Made by a program: the position numbers and the translations under genes
Source of the DNA: Castanea sativa
Lineage: Eukaryota > Streptophyta > Magnoliopsida > Fagales > Fagaceae
Reading direction: 5' to 3'
Length of the DNA stretch: 64,000 nucleotides
NCBI RefSeq assembly: GCF_040712315.1
Contig: NC_134014.1
Span: forward strand, 8,278,244-8,342,243
Notes under the pieces: model-generated
What the model saw: the letters and a program-made list of their open reading frames with translations, nothing else
What the model was told of the DNA's origin: nothing
Databases searched by the model: none
In this document: in pieces, positions 36,221 to 46,571 of the stretch
How the letters are laid out: each line of letters opens with the position of its first letter
How positions within the stretch are numbered: the first letter of the stretch is position 1

Positions 36221-36994
36221 TGTGGGGGGTAAAAACTCTTGAATAAACATTTGGGCTTTGGGCTTGATTGGTTGGTACCAGTTTGTTTTGATCAGTGCCT
36301 CTAGGCCCACAAGTCAGTCTGCACTGTAAAAGTCCGAGGAGTTGTCCGAGGAGGAATGTCTCCTCGAACAGGCTCGGCAATGACCCTAGGACTTACTAAA
36401 AGGGTTAGGGGCAAGCTTCTGGAAAAACTGATGGGTAAAAGGGTGATCCAAGCACCCTTTAGAAGCAAGGATGTGTGAGAAATATCTGAGGAAAAAGCTG
36501 CTACCACCACATTAAAGACCCTACATCTACCTCTCTGGCCGCATTAATGGGGAAGTGACCTATGAACAGTAGAATTCAGCCTCCCTGCTATTGTTTTAAG
36601 ACTTCAAGAAGGCGGTGGATAGGACAAGTATCCAAGGGAAAGATTTGTACGACACGTGGATAAACCAGTGAAGAAGAAGAAGTATATAAGGAGAAGAGAG
36701 AGGAAAGAGAGGGGGATCTGCACCTTCTGCTGAGAAAAATAGGAACTAAGGATTGTAAACTTTGGCATAGAAAAAGAATATTTATACAACTCATCATTGG
36801 CTCACGTTCGAGGATGTCTCTTTGTCATATTCGTTTATCATTTGCACAGATAGTGGCACTCTAGCCTGTTAATTAGACTTCCAACATCCCGAACCTAGAT
36901 TTCAAATCCATACTGTACAAATTTTATTGCATAAGGCTCATTGAGCCTGAGCCCAACACTTGTTTTTGGGTATGGGTACAATTGTGCGTTTACA
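36221..36994 (+). mobile_element. solo LTR, 774 bp, inserted in array unit 1
   Basis: It starts TGTGGGGGGTAAAAAC and ends GTGCGTTTACA (TGT...ACA). TACTA flanks both sides (36216-36220 and 36995-36999), and removing the insert plus one TACTA restores exactly the ATATACTATTTATTCT found in the other array units. A TATA box (TATATAAG, 36683-36690) and TGGCTCACGTTCGAGGATG-like downstream sequence fit an LTR in plus orientation. No internal region adjoins it. Confidence 0.93.
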
Positions 36995-37371
36995 TACTAT
37001 TTATTCTATTAAATGCTATCAGTTTTTTTTAGGAGAACTAATAGATTTTTTTTTTTATTGTAAAGTGCAAATATTGTGAAGAATGAATAGAAATACAATG
37101 ACAATGACAAAAGTTTGTACTTGGAAAATTTCTATACATCATAATTGGGACATTTCTACTAAAATTAATGCAACACCTGCAACATCATTTTCCTCCTCTT
37201 CCTCTTCCACTTCACTATCTGCTTCTTCTTCCTCTAGAAATACAATGATAATGACAAAAGTTTGTACTTGGAAAATTTCCATACAATATTTCTTCTATAC
37301 ATCATAATCGAGACATTTCTACTAAAATTGATGTAATACCTGCAACACCATTTTATTCCTCTTCCTCTTCC

Positions 37372-37670
37372 ACTTCACCATCTGCTTCCTCTTTCTCCTC
37401 TACTTCATCATCTTCTTCCTCTTCCTCTTCAAAGAGGGAAGCAATCCTCTGTTTCGCCAATACAAAGGCATTTCGCCTGCTTCATCGTTTAATTAAAAAC
37501 TTGAGACGATGCATATTGGGCATTCTACGAAGACGCAACGGAATAACTGCAAGAGCATCTGCCATTGCCACATCAGCCACTGCAAAATCAGCCATTGCCA
37601 CTATTGAGTTTATTGTCTGTGTAATTTTTTTACATAAACGTGTTAGCTGAGTTATATACTCTTGATCCAA
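37372..37670 (-). pseudogene. array ORF, copy 1
   Basis: Minus-strand copy of the array's repeated ORF: MDQEYITQLTRLCKKITQTI, then an Ala/Val/Asp stretch, then RLRRMPNMHRLKFLIK, where it meets a stop. The acidic tail of the intact copy follows in another frame. The family is unknown to me. Confidence 0.45.
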
Positions 37671-38336
37671 ATAAAATATTATATACTATTTTTGTCACAA
37701 AACTATTACATACTATTAACTGTTGTGTTTATGATTCCTCAAAAAAAAAATATATATATATATATTGTGTTTATAAACCATGTTTTTCACTGAATTTTTT
37801 TATAATTTATTTACCTCAACGTGTAACTAATTTTTATAATATACTATTTATTCTATTAAATGCTATTAGTTTTTTTTTTTTAGGAGAACTAATAGATACT
37901 TTTTTTTTGTTTCAAAGTCCATCTATTGTGAAGAATGAATAGAAATACAATGACAAAAGTTTGTACTTGGGAAATTTCTATACATCATAATTGAGACATT
38001 TTTACTAAAATTAATGCAACACCTGCAACATCATTTTCTTCCTCTTCCTTTTATACTTCACCATCTGCTTCCTCTTCCTCTAAAATTACGATGATAATGA
38101 CAAAAGTTTGTACTTGGGAAATTTCCATGCAATATTTCTTCTATACATCATAATCGGGACATTTCTACTAAAATTGATGTAACACTTGCAACACCATTTT
38201 ATTCTTTTTCCTCTTCCACTTCACCATCTGCTTCCTCTTTCTCTTCCTCCTCCACTTCACCACCTTCTTCCTCTTCCTCTTCAAAAAGGGAAGCAATTTT
38301 ATGTTTTGCCAATATGAAGCAATCTTCGTCGTCTAC

Positions 38337-38528
38337 TTAAAAACCTAGGACACGCATATTGGGCATTCTACAAAAGCGCGACAAAATAACTGCAAGAGCA
38401 TCTGCCACTGCCACATCCTCCCCTGCCACATCAGTCACTGCAAAATCAGCCACTGCCACTATTGAGTTTATTGTCTGTGTAATTTTTTTAGCTAAACATG
38501 TTAGTTGAGTTCTATACTCTTGATCCAA
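38337..38528 (-). pseudogene. array ORF, copy 2
   Basis: Same head (MDQEYRTQLTCLAKKITQTI), then AVADFAVTDVAGEDVAVADA and FCRMPNMRVLGF followed by a stop. It is shorter than copy 4 and probably degraded. Confidence 0.45.
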
Positions 38529-39905
38529 TAAAAATATTATATACTCCTTTTGTCACAAGACTATTACATACTATTAACTATTGTGTTTATGATTCCTCCA
38601 ATATATATATATATATATATAGTATTTATGATCCATGTTTTTCACTTAATTTTTTTTAATTTATTTACCTCAACATGTAACTAATTTTTATAATATACTA
38701 TTTATTCTATTAAATGCTATTAGTTTTTTTTTTCCAGGAGAACTAGTAGATACTTTTTTTATATTGTAAAGTGCATATATTATGAAGAATGAATAGAAAT
38801 ACAATGACAATAGTTTGTACTTAGGAAATTTATATACATCATAATTGGGACATTTCTACTAAAATTGATGCAACACCTGTAACATCATTTTCTTCCTCTT
38901 CCACCTCACCATCTGCTTCCTCGTCCTCTATAAATACAATGATAATGACAAAAGTTTGTACTTGGGAAATTTCCATACAATATTTCTTCTATACATAATA
39001 ATTGGGACATTTCTACTAAAATTGATGTAACACTTGCAACACTATTTTATTCCTCTTCCTCTTCCACTTCACCATCTGCTTCCTCTTCCTCCTCCACTTC
39101 ACCATCTTCTTCCTCTTCCTCTTCAAAGAGGGAAGCAATCCTCTATTTCGCCAATATGAAGGCATTTCGCCTGCTACGTCGTCTAATTAAAAACCTGGGA
39201 CAACACATTGGGCGTTCTACGAAGGCGCAATGGAATAACTGCAAAAGCATCTGTCACTGCCACATCCTCCGCTGCCACATTAGACACTACAAAATCAGCC
39301 ACTGCCACTATTGAGTTTATTGTCTATGTAATTGTTTTAGCTAAAAGTGTTAGCTGAGTTATATACTCTTGATTCAAAAAAAAAAAAGTATATACTTTTT
39401 TTGTCACAAGACTATTACATACTATTAACTGTTGTGTTTATGATTTCTCCAAAAAAAAATTTATATATATATATTGTGTTTTTGATCCATGTTTTTCATT
39501 GAATTTTTTATAATTTATTTACCTCAACATGTAACTAATTTTTATAATATACTGTTTATTCTATTAAATGCTATCAGTTTTTTTTTTTTTTTTTCAAGAG
39601 AACTAATAGATACTTTTTTTTTATTGCGTATATTGTGAAGAATGAAGAAAAATACAATGACAAAAGTTTGTACTTGGGAAATTTCTATACATCGTAATTG
39701 AGACATTTATACTAAAATTGATGCAACACTTGCAACATCATTTTTTTCCTCTTCCTCTTCCACTTCACCGTCTGCTTCCTCTTCCTCTAGAAATACAATG
39801 ATAATGACAAAAGTTTGTACTTGAGAAATTTTCATACAATATTTTTTCTATACATCATAATCAGGACATTTATACTAAAATTGATATAACACTTGTAACA
39901 CCATT

Positions 39906-40223
39906 TTATTCCTCTTCCTCTTCCACTTCACCATTTGCTTCCTCTTCCTCCTCCACTTCACCATCTTTTTCCTCTTCCTCTTCAAAGAGCGAAGCAATCC
40001 TTTGTTTCACCAATGCGAAGGCATTTTGCTTGCTTCGTTGTCTAATTAAAAACCTGGGACAACGCATATTGGGCGTTTTACAAAGGCGCAACAGAATAAC
40101 TACAAGAGTATCTGCCACTGCCACATCCTCCGCTGCCACATCAGCCATTGCCACTATTAAGTTTATTGCCTGTGTAATTTTTGTAGTTAAACGTGTTAGC
40201 TGAGTTATGTACTCTTGATCCAA
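39906..40223 (-). CDS. array ORF, copy 4: longest intact version, function unknown
   Basis: 105 codons. Three parts can be seen: a head (MDQEYITQLTRLTTKITQAI) likely to be helical; an Ala/Val/Asp stretch (VAMADVAAEDVAVADT) that is the seed of the minisatellite further right; and a basic part with RMP/KTPNMRCPRFLIRQRSKQN followed by an acidic tail of Glu runs (EEEEEKDGEVEEEEEANGEV). The tail is encoded by a GAA/GAG-rich tract, so it partly reflects simple sequence. The three parts recur in all units, in the same order and strand. I do not recognise the family. A basic patch with an acidic tail could be a nuclear or DNA-associated protein, but this is speculation. It could also be an exon of a larger captured or repeated gene. 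Confidence 0.35.
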   Translation of the reverse strand: MDQEYITQLTRLTTKITQAINLIVAMADVAAEDVAVADTLVVILLRLCKTPNMRCPRFLIRQRSKQNAFALVKQRIASLFEEEEEKDGEVEEEEEANGEVEEEEE

Positions 40224-40295
40224 AAAAGAATATTATATACTCTATTTGTCTCAAGACTATTACATACTATTAACTGTTATGTTTATGATTCCTCC

Positions 40296-40340
<45 letters not shown>

Positions 40341-40917
40341 GCTTATGATCCATGTTTTTCACTGAATTTTTTATAATTTATTTACCTCAACATGTAACTA
40401 ATATTTTGTAATATACTATTTATTCTATTAAATGCTATCACTTTATTTTTTAGGACAACTAATAGATACTTTTTTTTTATTGTAAAGTGCATATATTGTG
40501 AAGAATGAATAGAAATACAATGACAAAAGTTTGTACTTGGAAAATTTCTATACATCGTAATTGGGACATTTTACTAAAATTGATGCAACACCTGCAACAT
40601 CATTTTCTTCTTCTTCTTCTTCCTCTTCCTCTTTCACTTCACCATCTGCTTCCTCTTCCTCTTCCTCTAGAAATACAATAATAATGACAACAGTTTGTAT
40701 TTAAGAAATTTTCATACAATATTTATTCTATACATCATAATCGGGACATTTCTACTAAAATTGATGTAACACTTGCAACACCATTTTATTCCTCTTCCTC
40801 TTCCACTTCACCATCTGCTTCCTCTTCCTTCTCCACTTCACCATCTTTTTCCTCTTTCTCTTCAAAGAGGGAAGCAATCCTTTGTTTCGCCAATACGAAG
40901 GCATTTCGTCTGCTTCG

Positions 40918-41118
40918 TCATCTAATTAAAAACTTGGGACGACGCATATTGGGCATTCTACAAAGGCGCAACAGAATAACTACAAAAGCATCTGCCACTG
41001 CCACATCCTCCCCTGCCACATCAACCATTGCGAAATCAGCCACTGCCACTATTGAGTTTATTGTCTGTGTAATTTTTTTAGTTAAACGTGTTAGCTGAGT
41101 TATATACACTTGATCCAC
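40918..41118 (-). pseudogene. array ORF, copy 5
   Basis: MDQVYITQLTRLTKKITQTI, then FAMVDVAGEDVAVADAFVV and LCRMPNMRRPKFLIR, ending at a stop. The acidic tail lies beyond it in the DNA. Confidence 0.45.
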
Positions 41119-41608
41119 AAAAAAAAAAATTATATACTCTTTTTGTCACAAGACTATTACATACTATTAATTGTTGTGTCTATGATTCTTCTAAAATATA
41201 TATATTATGTTTATGATCCATGTTTTTCACTGATTTTTTTATAATTTATTTACCTCAACATGTAACTAATTTTTATATTATACTAATTTTTCTATTAAAT
41301 GCTATAAGTTTTTTTTAGGAGAACTAATAGATACTTTTTTTATATTGTAAAGTGCATATATTGTGAAGAATGAATAGAAATACAATGACAGTGACAAAAG
41401 TTTGTACTTAGGAAATTTCTATATATCATAATTGGGACATGTCTACTAAAATTGATGTGACACCTACAACACCATTTTCTTCGTCTTCCTCTTCCACTTC
41501 ACCATCTGCTTCTTCTTCCTCTAGAAATACAATGATAATGACAAAAGTTTGTACTTGGGAAATCTCCATACAATATTTATTCTATACATCGTAATCAGGA
41601 CATTTCTC

Positions 41609-41929
41609 CTAAAATTGATGCAACATCTGCAACACCATTTTCTTCCTCTTCCTCTTCCTCTTCCACTTCACCATCTGCTTCCTCTTCCCCTTCAAAGAGG
41701 AAGCAACTCTCCGTTTCACCAATACAAAAGCATTTCGCCTGCTTCGTCGTCTAATTAAAAACCTGGGACGACGCATATTGGGTGTTCTACGAAGATGCAA
41801 ATGAATAACTATAAGAGCATCTGCTACTGTCACATCCTCCGCTGCCACTGTCACATCCTCCCCTGCCACCTCAGCCACTGCAAAATCAGCCACTGCCACA
41901 TCAGCCACTACCACATCAGCCAGAGACAT
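41609..41929 (-). pseudogene. array ORF, copy 6, fused to the minisatellite
   Basis: Lacks the MDQEY head. It starts inside the expanded Val-Ala-Asp repeat (MSLADVVVADVAVADFAVAE), keeps RRTPNMRRPRFLIRRRSRRN, and then runs into a Lys/Arg frame through the acidic-tail DNA because of a frameshift. Confidence 0.4.
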
Positions 41930-42215
41930 CCTCCCCTGCCATATCCTCTCCTACCAAATCAACCCCTGCCACATCCTCCACTACCACATTAGCCCCAAAC
42001 ACATCAACGTCAGACACATCAGCCACTGCCACATCCTCCACTGCCACCTTAGCCACTGCCACATCAGCGCTTGACAAATCAGCCACTGCCACATTAGCCC
42101 TTGCCAAATCAGCCCATGTCACATCCTCCACTTCCACATCAACCTATACCACATCCTCCCTTGCCAAATCAGTCTCTGCCACATCCTCCACTGCCACATC
42201 AGCCCAACTTGAACC
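41840..42215 (-). repeat. minisatellite encoding a Val-Ala-Asp/Glu repeat
   Basis: Plus-strand words GCCACTGCCACATCC, GCCACATCAGCC and GACAAATCAGCC repeat with a 12-15 base rhythm. All periods are multiples of three, so the minus strand reads a continuous repeat of ADVAVEDVA type for about 120 codons, broken by two stops (TAG near 42150, TGA near 41916). The motif matches the short Ala/Val/Asp stretch inside each array ORF, so the tract arose by local expansion of that piece. Confidence 0.75.
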
Positions 42216-42266
42216 ATCATTATCCTCCCCTGACCCATCATCATCCACTACCTTCCTTCGCTTACA

Positions 42267-42476
42267 CTACTTATGTGTATCCTCCCAAAACCTTAAAACT
42301 CTTTTGCTATCCTTGAGAGTTTTCACATTACAAAAATCATCATTCATCTCATCTTCAATTTCTCTTAAAATTTTCTTCAATGAACATTCCAAAACTTGTT
42401 TTTTCCAAGTGATAAACCGATCAGCATTTTCCTCCCAAGTTGCTATTACTTCAACCCCTTTCTTAGGAAACCCCAC
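42267..42476 (-). CDS. unidentified 69-codon ORF next to the minisatellite
   Basis: It begins MGFPKKGVEVIATWEENADR, continues FITWKKQVLECSLKKILREI, and ends LKDSKRVLRFWEDTHK. Beyond its stop the same frame goes on with KRRKVVDDDGSGEDNDGSS and into the Val-Ala-Asp repeat, so it looks like the 5' part of the gene whose 3' part was amplified in the array. Composition (Trp, Lys, Glu, amphipathic helices) is protein-like, not simple sequence. I do not recognise it. A Myb/SANT-like or transposon-associated helical domain is possible. Confidence 0.35.
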   Translation of the reverse strand: MGFPKKGVEVIATWEENADRFITWKKQVLECSLKKILREIEDEMNDDFCNVKTLKDSKRVLRFWEDTHK

Positions 42477-43062
42477 TCAATTCAAACTCCAAAAAACAAG
42501 ATGTAACACAGCCAGTAATTATTTCATACTTCTCAAACCCTAGGCATCAATGAAAAACTTCTTGAATACACAGCCTTGTTTACAGGCAATGTTCTTGCTT
42601 TGTTGAATGGTAAAGGAAAAGTCATTTTAAATTTAAGAATCACTTGACATATCAAATTTTTGTTGAGAAGTAATGGCCTACAGCTTACCAACATTTTGAT
42701 AAACACAAACAAAACCGTGGAAAGGAATATACTGTCATATTGAGTGTAATTCTTTCATATTATACTTAGTGGTTTCCTGACATTAGAGATGAGGAAAAAT
42801 GTATAAGAGCCTCCCTTTTATCACTTCATAATATAGAATGCAGGAGAAACCTTATCATGGCTTTTATAAAATAGCAAATATTTTTATTTCGTTGTTGATT
42901 CACGTAGAACAAAGATAATCTTTTAGTACTTGTCATTGAAAAGTAAAATTGTCCTGTGACTTTGTCTTGTACTCCAGCCCCACTCCATTACTTTATGGGG
43001 CAGGGAAAACCTGCGCAGGGTGGAGCAAGATGAGGTAGGTTAAAGAGTGGCTATAAAAGGTT
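42477..43062. other. intergenic, no gene seen
   Basis: Left flank of the 3.5-kb element. TGACTTTGTCTTGTACTCC and a GGGGCAGGG stretch occur, but nothing coding was recognised. Confidence 0.4.
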
Positions 43063-43067
43063 GTCGT

Positions 43068-46000
43068 TGTTGATACCGTATTTTCTCTGCCCTTAATTTG
43101 TGTGCCGGACCTCGAAAAATCCAAAAATATTATTTTCTCTCCATGGGGCCGCGAGAACATCTAGAATGACGTGGTGCAACCAGTTCGGACACCGGAGCAC
43201 TCAAAGTGCCTCTTTCGGCCAAAATGCCCCTAGTCAACACAGGGTTGACCGAAGGCCAAACAAGGTCAAAATCCTCACAAAAAAACACTTTTCATGATCT
43301 TACATCAAACCCGAGCTTCTTGGAGACTTTTAGCAACTTTGACTAAGTTTGACCCAAAGTTGACTCTAGGTGGGCCCAAGAAACCCTAATTTTGATCTTG
43401 CTATTAGAACGGGTTTAAACCAATGTCATTGCAAATATTATCAAATTCTCATTCCAACAACTATTCATGGATCGAAATCAGAGTTAAAACGGTTAAGATA
43501 TTAAGAAAACTGTGAATAGCGCATCAACATGCTTCCTGAAGTCATAACTTTTAATCCAACCATTAGAATTTTATTTTCTTTATCTTTATGAAAACTAGAC
43601 ATCCAGAGCTTTTCAGGGACAATAACATCGTCTCAATCCGAGTCCTAGAAGATCTCCAAATGCGCCTCCGAAGTCAAAACTGAAAAAGTGCAACAGGACG
43701 AATTTGTCGATGTCACGATGACATCAGCGGTAGTCCTTGAAGGCCCGCCGGCCCAACTCGGCGACCCTTGAAGGTGCATTGTGCCTTGAAATGTGTGCCA
43801 AGGGCTACAAATAGCCCCTGACACCTCAGATTGGACCAGAACAGAAAAAATTGGGGTTTTTGGGCATTTTTTGGCCTTTTTTTTTTTTCTCTCTTTTCTC
43901 ACCATATTTCTCTCCAAAAAACACAAAAACACATCAAAACTTCTTGATTCTTCTCTCTTCTCCAAAAATATAAGGTAGTGTTCATACCCTCCATCTTCCT
44001 CTTCTTAGTTCCATACCTTGGATTTGAGGTTTAAGGGGTATGGATATAGCTCTTTAGCTATTATCCATACCCATTTTTCTTTAAAGCTTTATCAAGCTTT
44101 TTATTCTTTATTTTTGCTTGAATAACATGATTTATTGCTTTCTTTAGCATGTTTATTGCTTTATTTGTGCTTCTAGCTTAAATCTCCTTACTTTTTATGT
44201 CGTATGCTAGGTTTCATGCTTAGATCTACATCCTTACATGTTTATATGTTTAGATATACATGTTTTCATGCTTTCTATGCTTAGATCTTCTCTTTCCCAT
44301 GTTTTTTTTTTATGTTAGATCCACATGCTTCCATGTCTCATACCATGTGTTTGTGCGTAGATCTATCTTTCCCATGTGTTGTTTGGCTAGATCCACGTGT
44401 TTTTTGCTTGTTTACATGTCTATTTGTCATTCCTACATGTTTTTATGCTTTATGCCATGTCTAGATCCTTCTTTCTTATGTGTTGTTGTTTAGTTCTACA
44501 TGCTCACATGCTTGATATCGTGTCTATGGTTATGTCTTGCTTAGATCTACATGTTTGTATGCATGTTCTATGCTCCTATGCCTATGTCTATGAATTCATA
44601 TGCTTGTATGCTTGGATTTGTGTGCTTCCATGCTTTTATGCACATGCTTAGATGCACATTCACATGCCTACATGCATATTTCCATGCTTATATGTGTAGA
44701 TCGGCGTGTTTACATGCTTAGATTGATGTTCTCCACATGCTTTATGCCATCATCCATGTGCTTGTACCTCCATGCCATGTTTGTATGTCTAGACCTAGGC
44801 TATGTTTGCCGTGCCATGTGCTATTGTAACCCTTTTGTCGCTTTGTCTTTCTTTCTTGCATTTTGGCCTATTGTTTAGGACCCGATCTAAACCCTATGGT
44901 CTTGGTCATCGTCCATACACCTTGGCTCACATTAAAGGGTTTGGATCACCCTATTTTCATGTCTACGCTTGCTTGCTTCTATGCTTTATGCTTGTGTTAG
45001 CCTCTCTTGTTCTAGACTTTGCCATGTTCGACGCCCTCCTCGAGCTTGATCTTGTTTGGTTACATCGGACGCCCATAAGGCCTTGTTTGAGTATAACCAC
45101 TTGGGATGCGCCTCCGGATGCCGGGTTGCTTTGTGCACACCTCTCACTTTTTTCGCTCCTGCGATTATATGCTTACCATGCCTGTTTGCCCCACCAGTTG
45201 GCTTCCTTTGCATTTTTACACGCTTGCTTACACGTCCATGCATGAGTTTTTCTTGCTAGTGTGTCGTCCATACTTCAACACAATGAAGTTATGGACATTC
45301 GATCTAAACCTACATTTGTCCCTTGTGGACACCACCTTTTGTTTGCCTTTTGCTTGTTTGCTTCCTTGTTCGTGTGCTTGCCATGTCTATCATGCTTATT
45401 GGCCTTATGCTTCTTTCATATGCTATCCGCATCTTTTCCTTCCATTGCTTGTTTGCTGATTTCTTATTTTTGCCTTTGCATATACACAAAAGGAGCGAGG
45501 ACGCATGGCGCTAGGGCATGAGCTCCTAGGCGTAAGCAAAAAGGATAAGGATGCGAGCATGTCGATATAAGCCAAGCGGTTGTGTGTACTAGGTTTAGGA
45601 GCTTAGTTTACCCCTTTTGGTCATGTACTTTGTTAAATCCCCCTTTTCTTCCTCCTCTCTTTCTCTCTTAGAAGGTTTGTATTAGATATATCATGCCGTG
45701 TACTATTCGTTCTCATCTCTAGAGTATGGCGACCCTTGTTAATTTTCCAGCACTTATATTTTGGGCCATACTCTAGGGACGTATGCCTTTACTTTCCTGC
45801 TCTGTGTGCTTGCATTATGCATGATGTATGTATATATATATACTTGCTCACCCCTTTTGGTGTGATTGTCACAGTCCATGTCACCTAAGGCAAGTGGTGC
45901 CTAATTTTCGCAGTGAAAGCAAGGTGACATGTCGCCGAGTTTTCGATGTGGAAATATGGTATTTCGCCAGAATGCCTTAGGAAAGCATAGATTGAGACCA

Positions 46001-46566
46001 CACCCATTCAAAAGCCAAACCTCAAAGCCCCATGTATGTTAAGCCCCGAAAGCCGATGCAAAATCATGTGTTTATTGCCAATCTCCGAAAATTAAGGTTT
46101 TATCAAAGCAAATGACTGTCATTGGACAAGCGTTGTGGGGTGCCTAACACCTTCTTCACATGTAACCAAACTTCCGGACCTAAGAATCAAGATTTTTTGC
46201 CATCCGCATTAGATTAGGAAAAATAGGAAAAATGCCATTTTTCTTAACCTAAGATTGGTAATAAAATCAATTAAAAACAGGTGACCAATCACACCTTAGA
46301 AAAACCCAATGATTGGTGGCGACTTTACTTACATTTGGTAATCCCTTAAAATTTGGCCCAAATTTTTGCCATAATGCCAAAGGTAGACCTACCTTCCTCC
46401 ACCGAGAGAGAGATCACCCGGAACTCTGTGCGAACACATGTAGCCATCATAGAGAAGGGCCCTCCAACGGGGCCTCGCGCGTGCGGGAGCGTCACTACAG
46501 CAAGTGATCGGACGAAGGCACGGTGGCGGTGGTTTTTCCATTGCCAATCGAGGTCGGGCGTCGACA
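43068..46566 (+). mobile_element. 3.5-kb solo LTR (or non-autonomous LTR element) with target duplication
   Basis: It starts TGTTGATACCG and ends GGGCGTCGACA, so TGTTGA and TCGACA are inverted with one mismatch. GTCGT flanks both sides (43063-43067 and 46567-46571). The left end is not repeated at the right end and no gag-pol similarity was seen on either strand, so the span behaves as one LTR. The right end (GAGAGAGATCACCCGG, GTGCGGGAGCGTCACTA, CGAGGTCGGGCGTCGACA) resembles what I remember of the 3' ends of large Ty3-type LTRs in trees. Several open frames of 60-147 codons in the pyrimidine-rich middle lack family features. Confidence 0.8.
44200..44800 (+). repeat. degenerate short-period repeat inside the 3.5-kb element
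   Basis: Words such as CATGCTTAGATCTACATG, ATGTTTATATGTTTAGAT and CATGCTTATGCACATGC recur every 15-30 bases with much variation. The stretch is rich in ATG, CATG and AGATCT and produces open frames of Met, Cys, Leu and His. It looks like an old minisatellite in the transcribed part of the LTR. Confidence 0.6.
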
Positions 46567-46571
46567 GTCGT

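Larger units (their letters stand above)
35966..42230. repeat. tandem array of six ~850-bp units
   Basis: The landmark GCTAAACGTGTTAGCTGAG recurs at about 35978, 37634, 38491, 39340, 40184 and 41081. Spacings are 857, 849, 844 and 897, and 877 for the first unit after removing the inserted solo LTR and its duplication. Each unit holds, in order, a TATATACTCTTGATCC block, a (TA)n tract of different length, a T-rich stretch, two internal copies of a ~180-bp segment (AATACAATGA...ACAAAAGTTTGTACTTG...TTCCTCTTCCTCTTCC), and a conserved minus-strand ORF. The sixth unit runs into an expanded GCCACTGCCACATCC minisatellite. Copies differ by substitutions and small indels, so the amplification is not very recent. 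Confidence 0.9.

Noticed and set aside
37083..37307. Plus-strand ORF with Ser-rich middle in the array
   Set aside because: It depends on the CTT/CCT-rich strand of the acidic-tail region. The minus-strand frame is the one kept across units.
44200..44800. CRISPR-like spacing of AGATCTACATG words
   Set aside because: The words vary, spacing is irregular, and this is plant nuclear DNA.
44802..45521. Overlapping open frames of 86-147 codons on both strands
   Set aside because: They lie inside the long LTR and reflect its biased composition. Neither strand gives gag, protease, reverse transcriptase or any other known motif.
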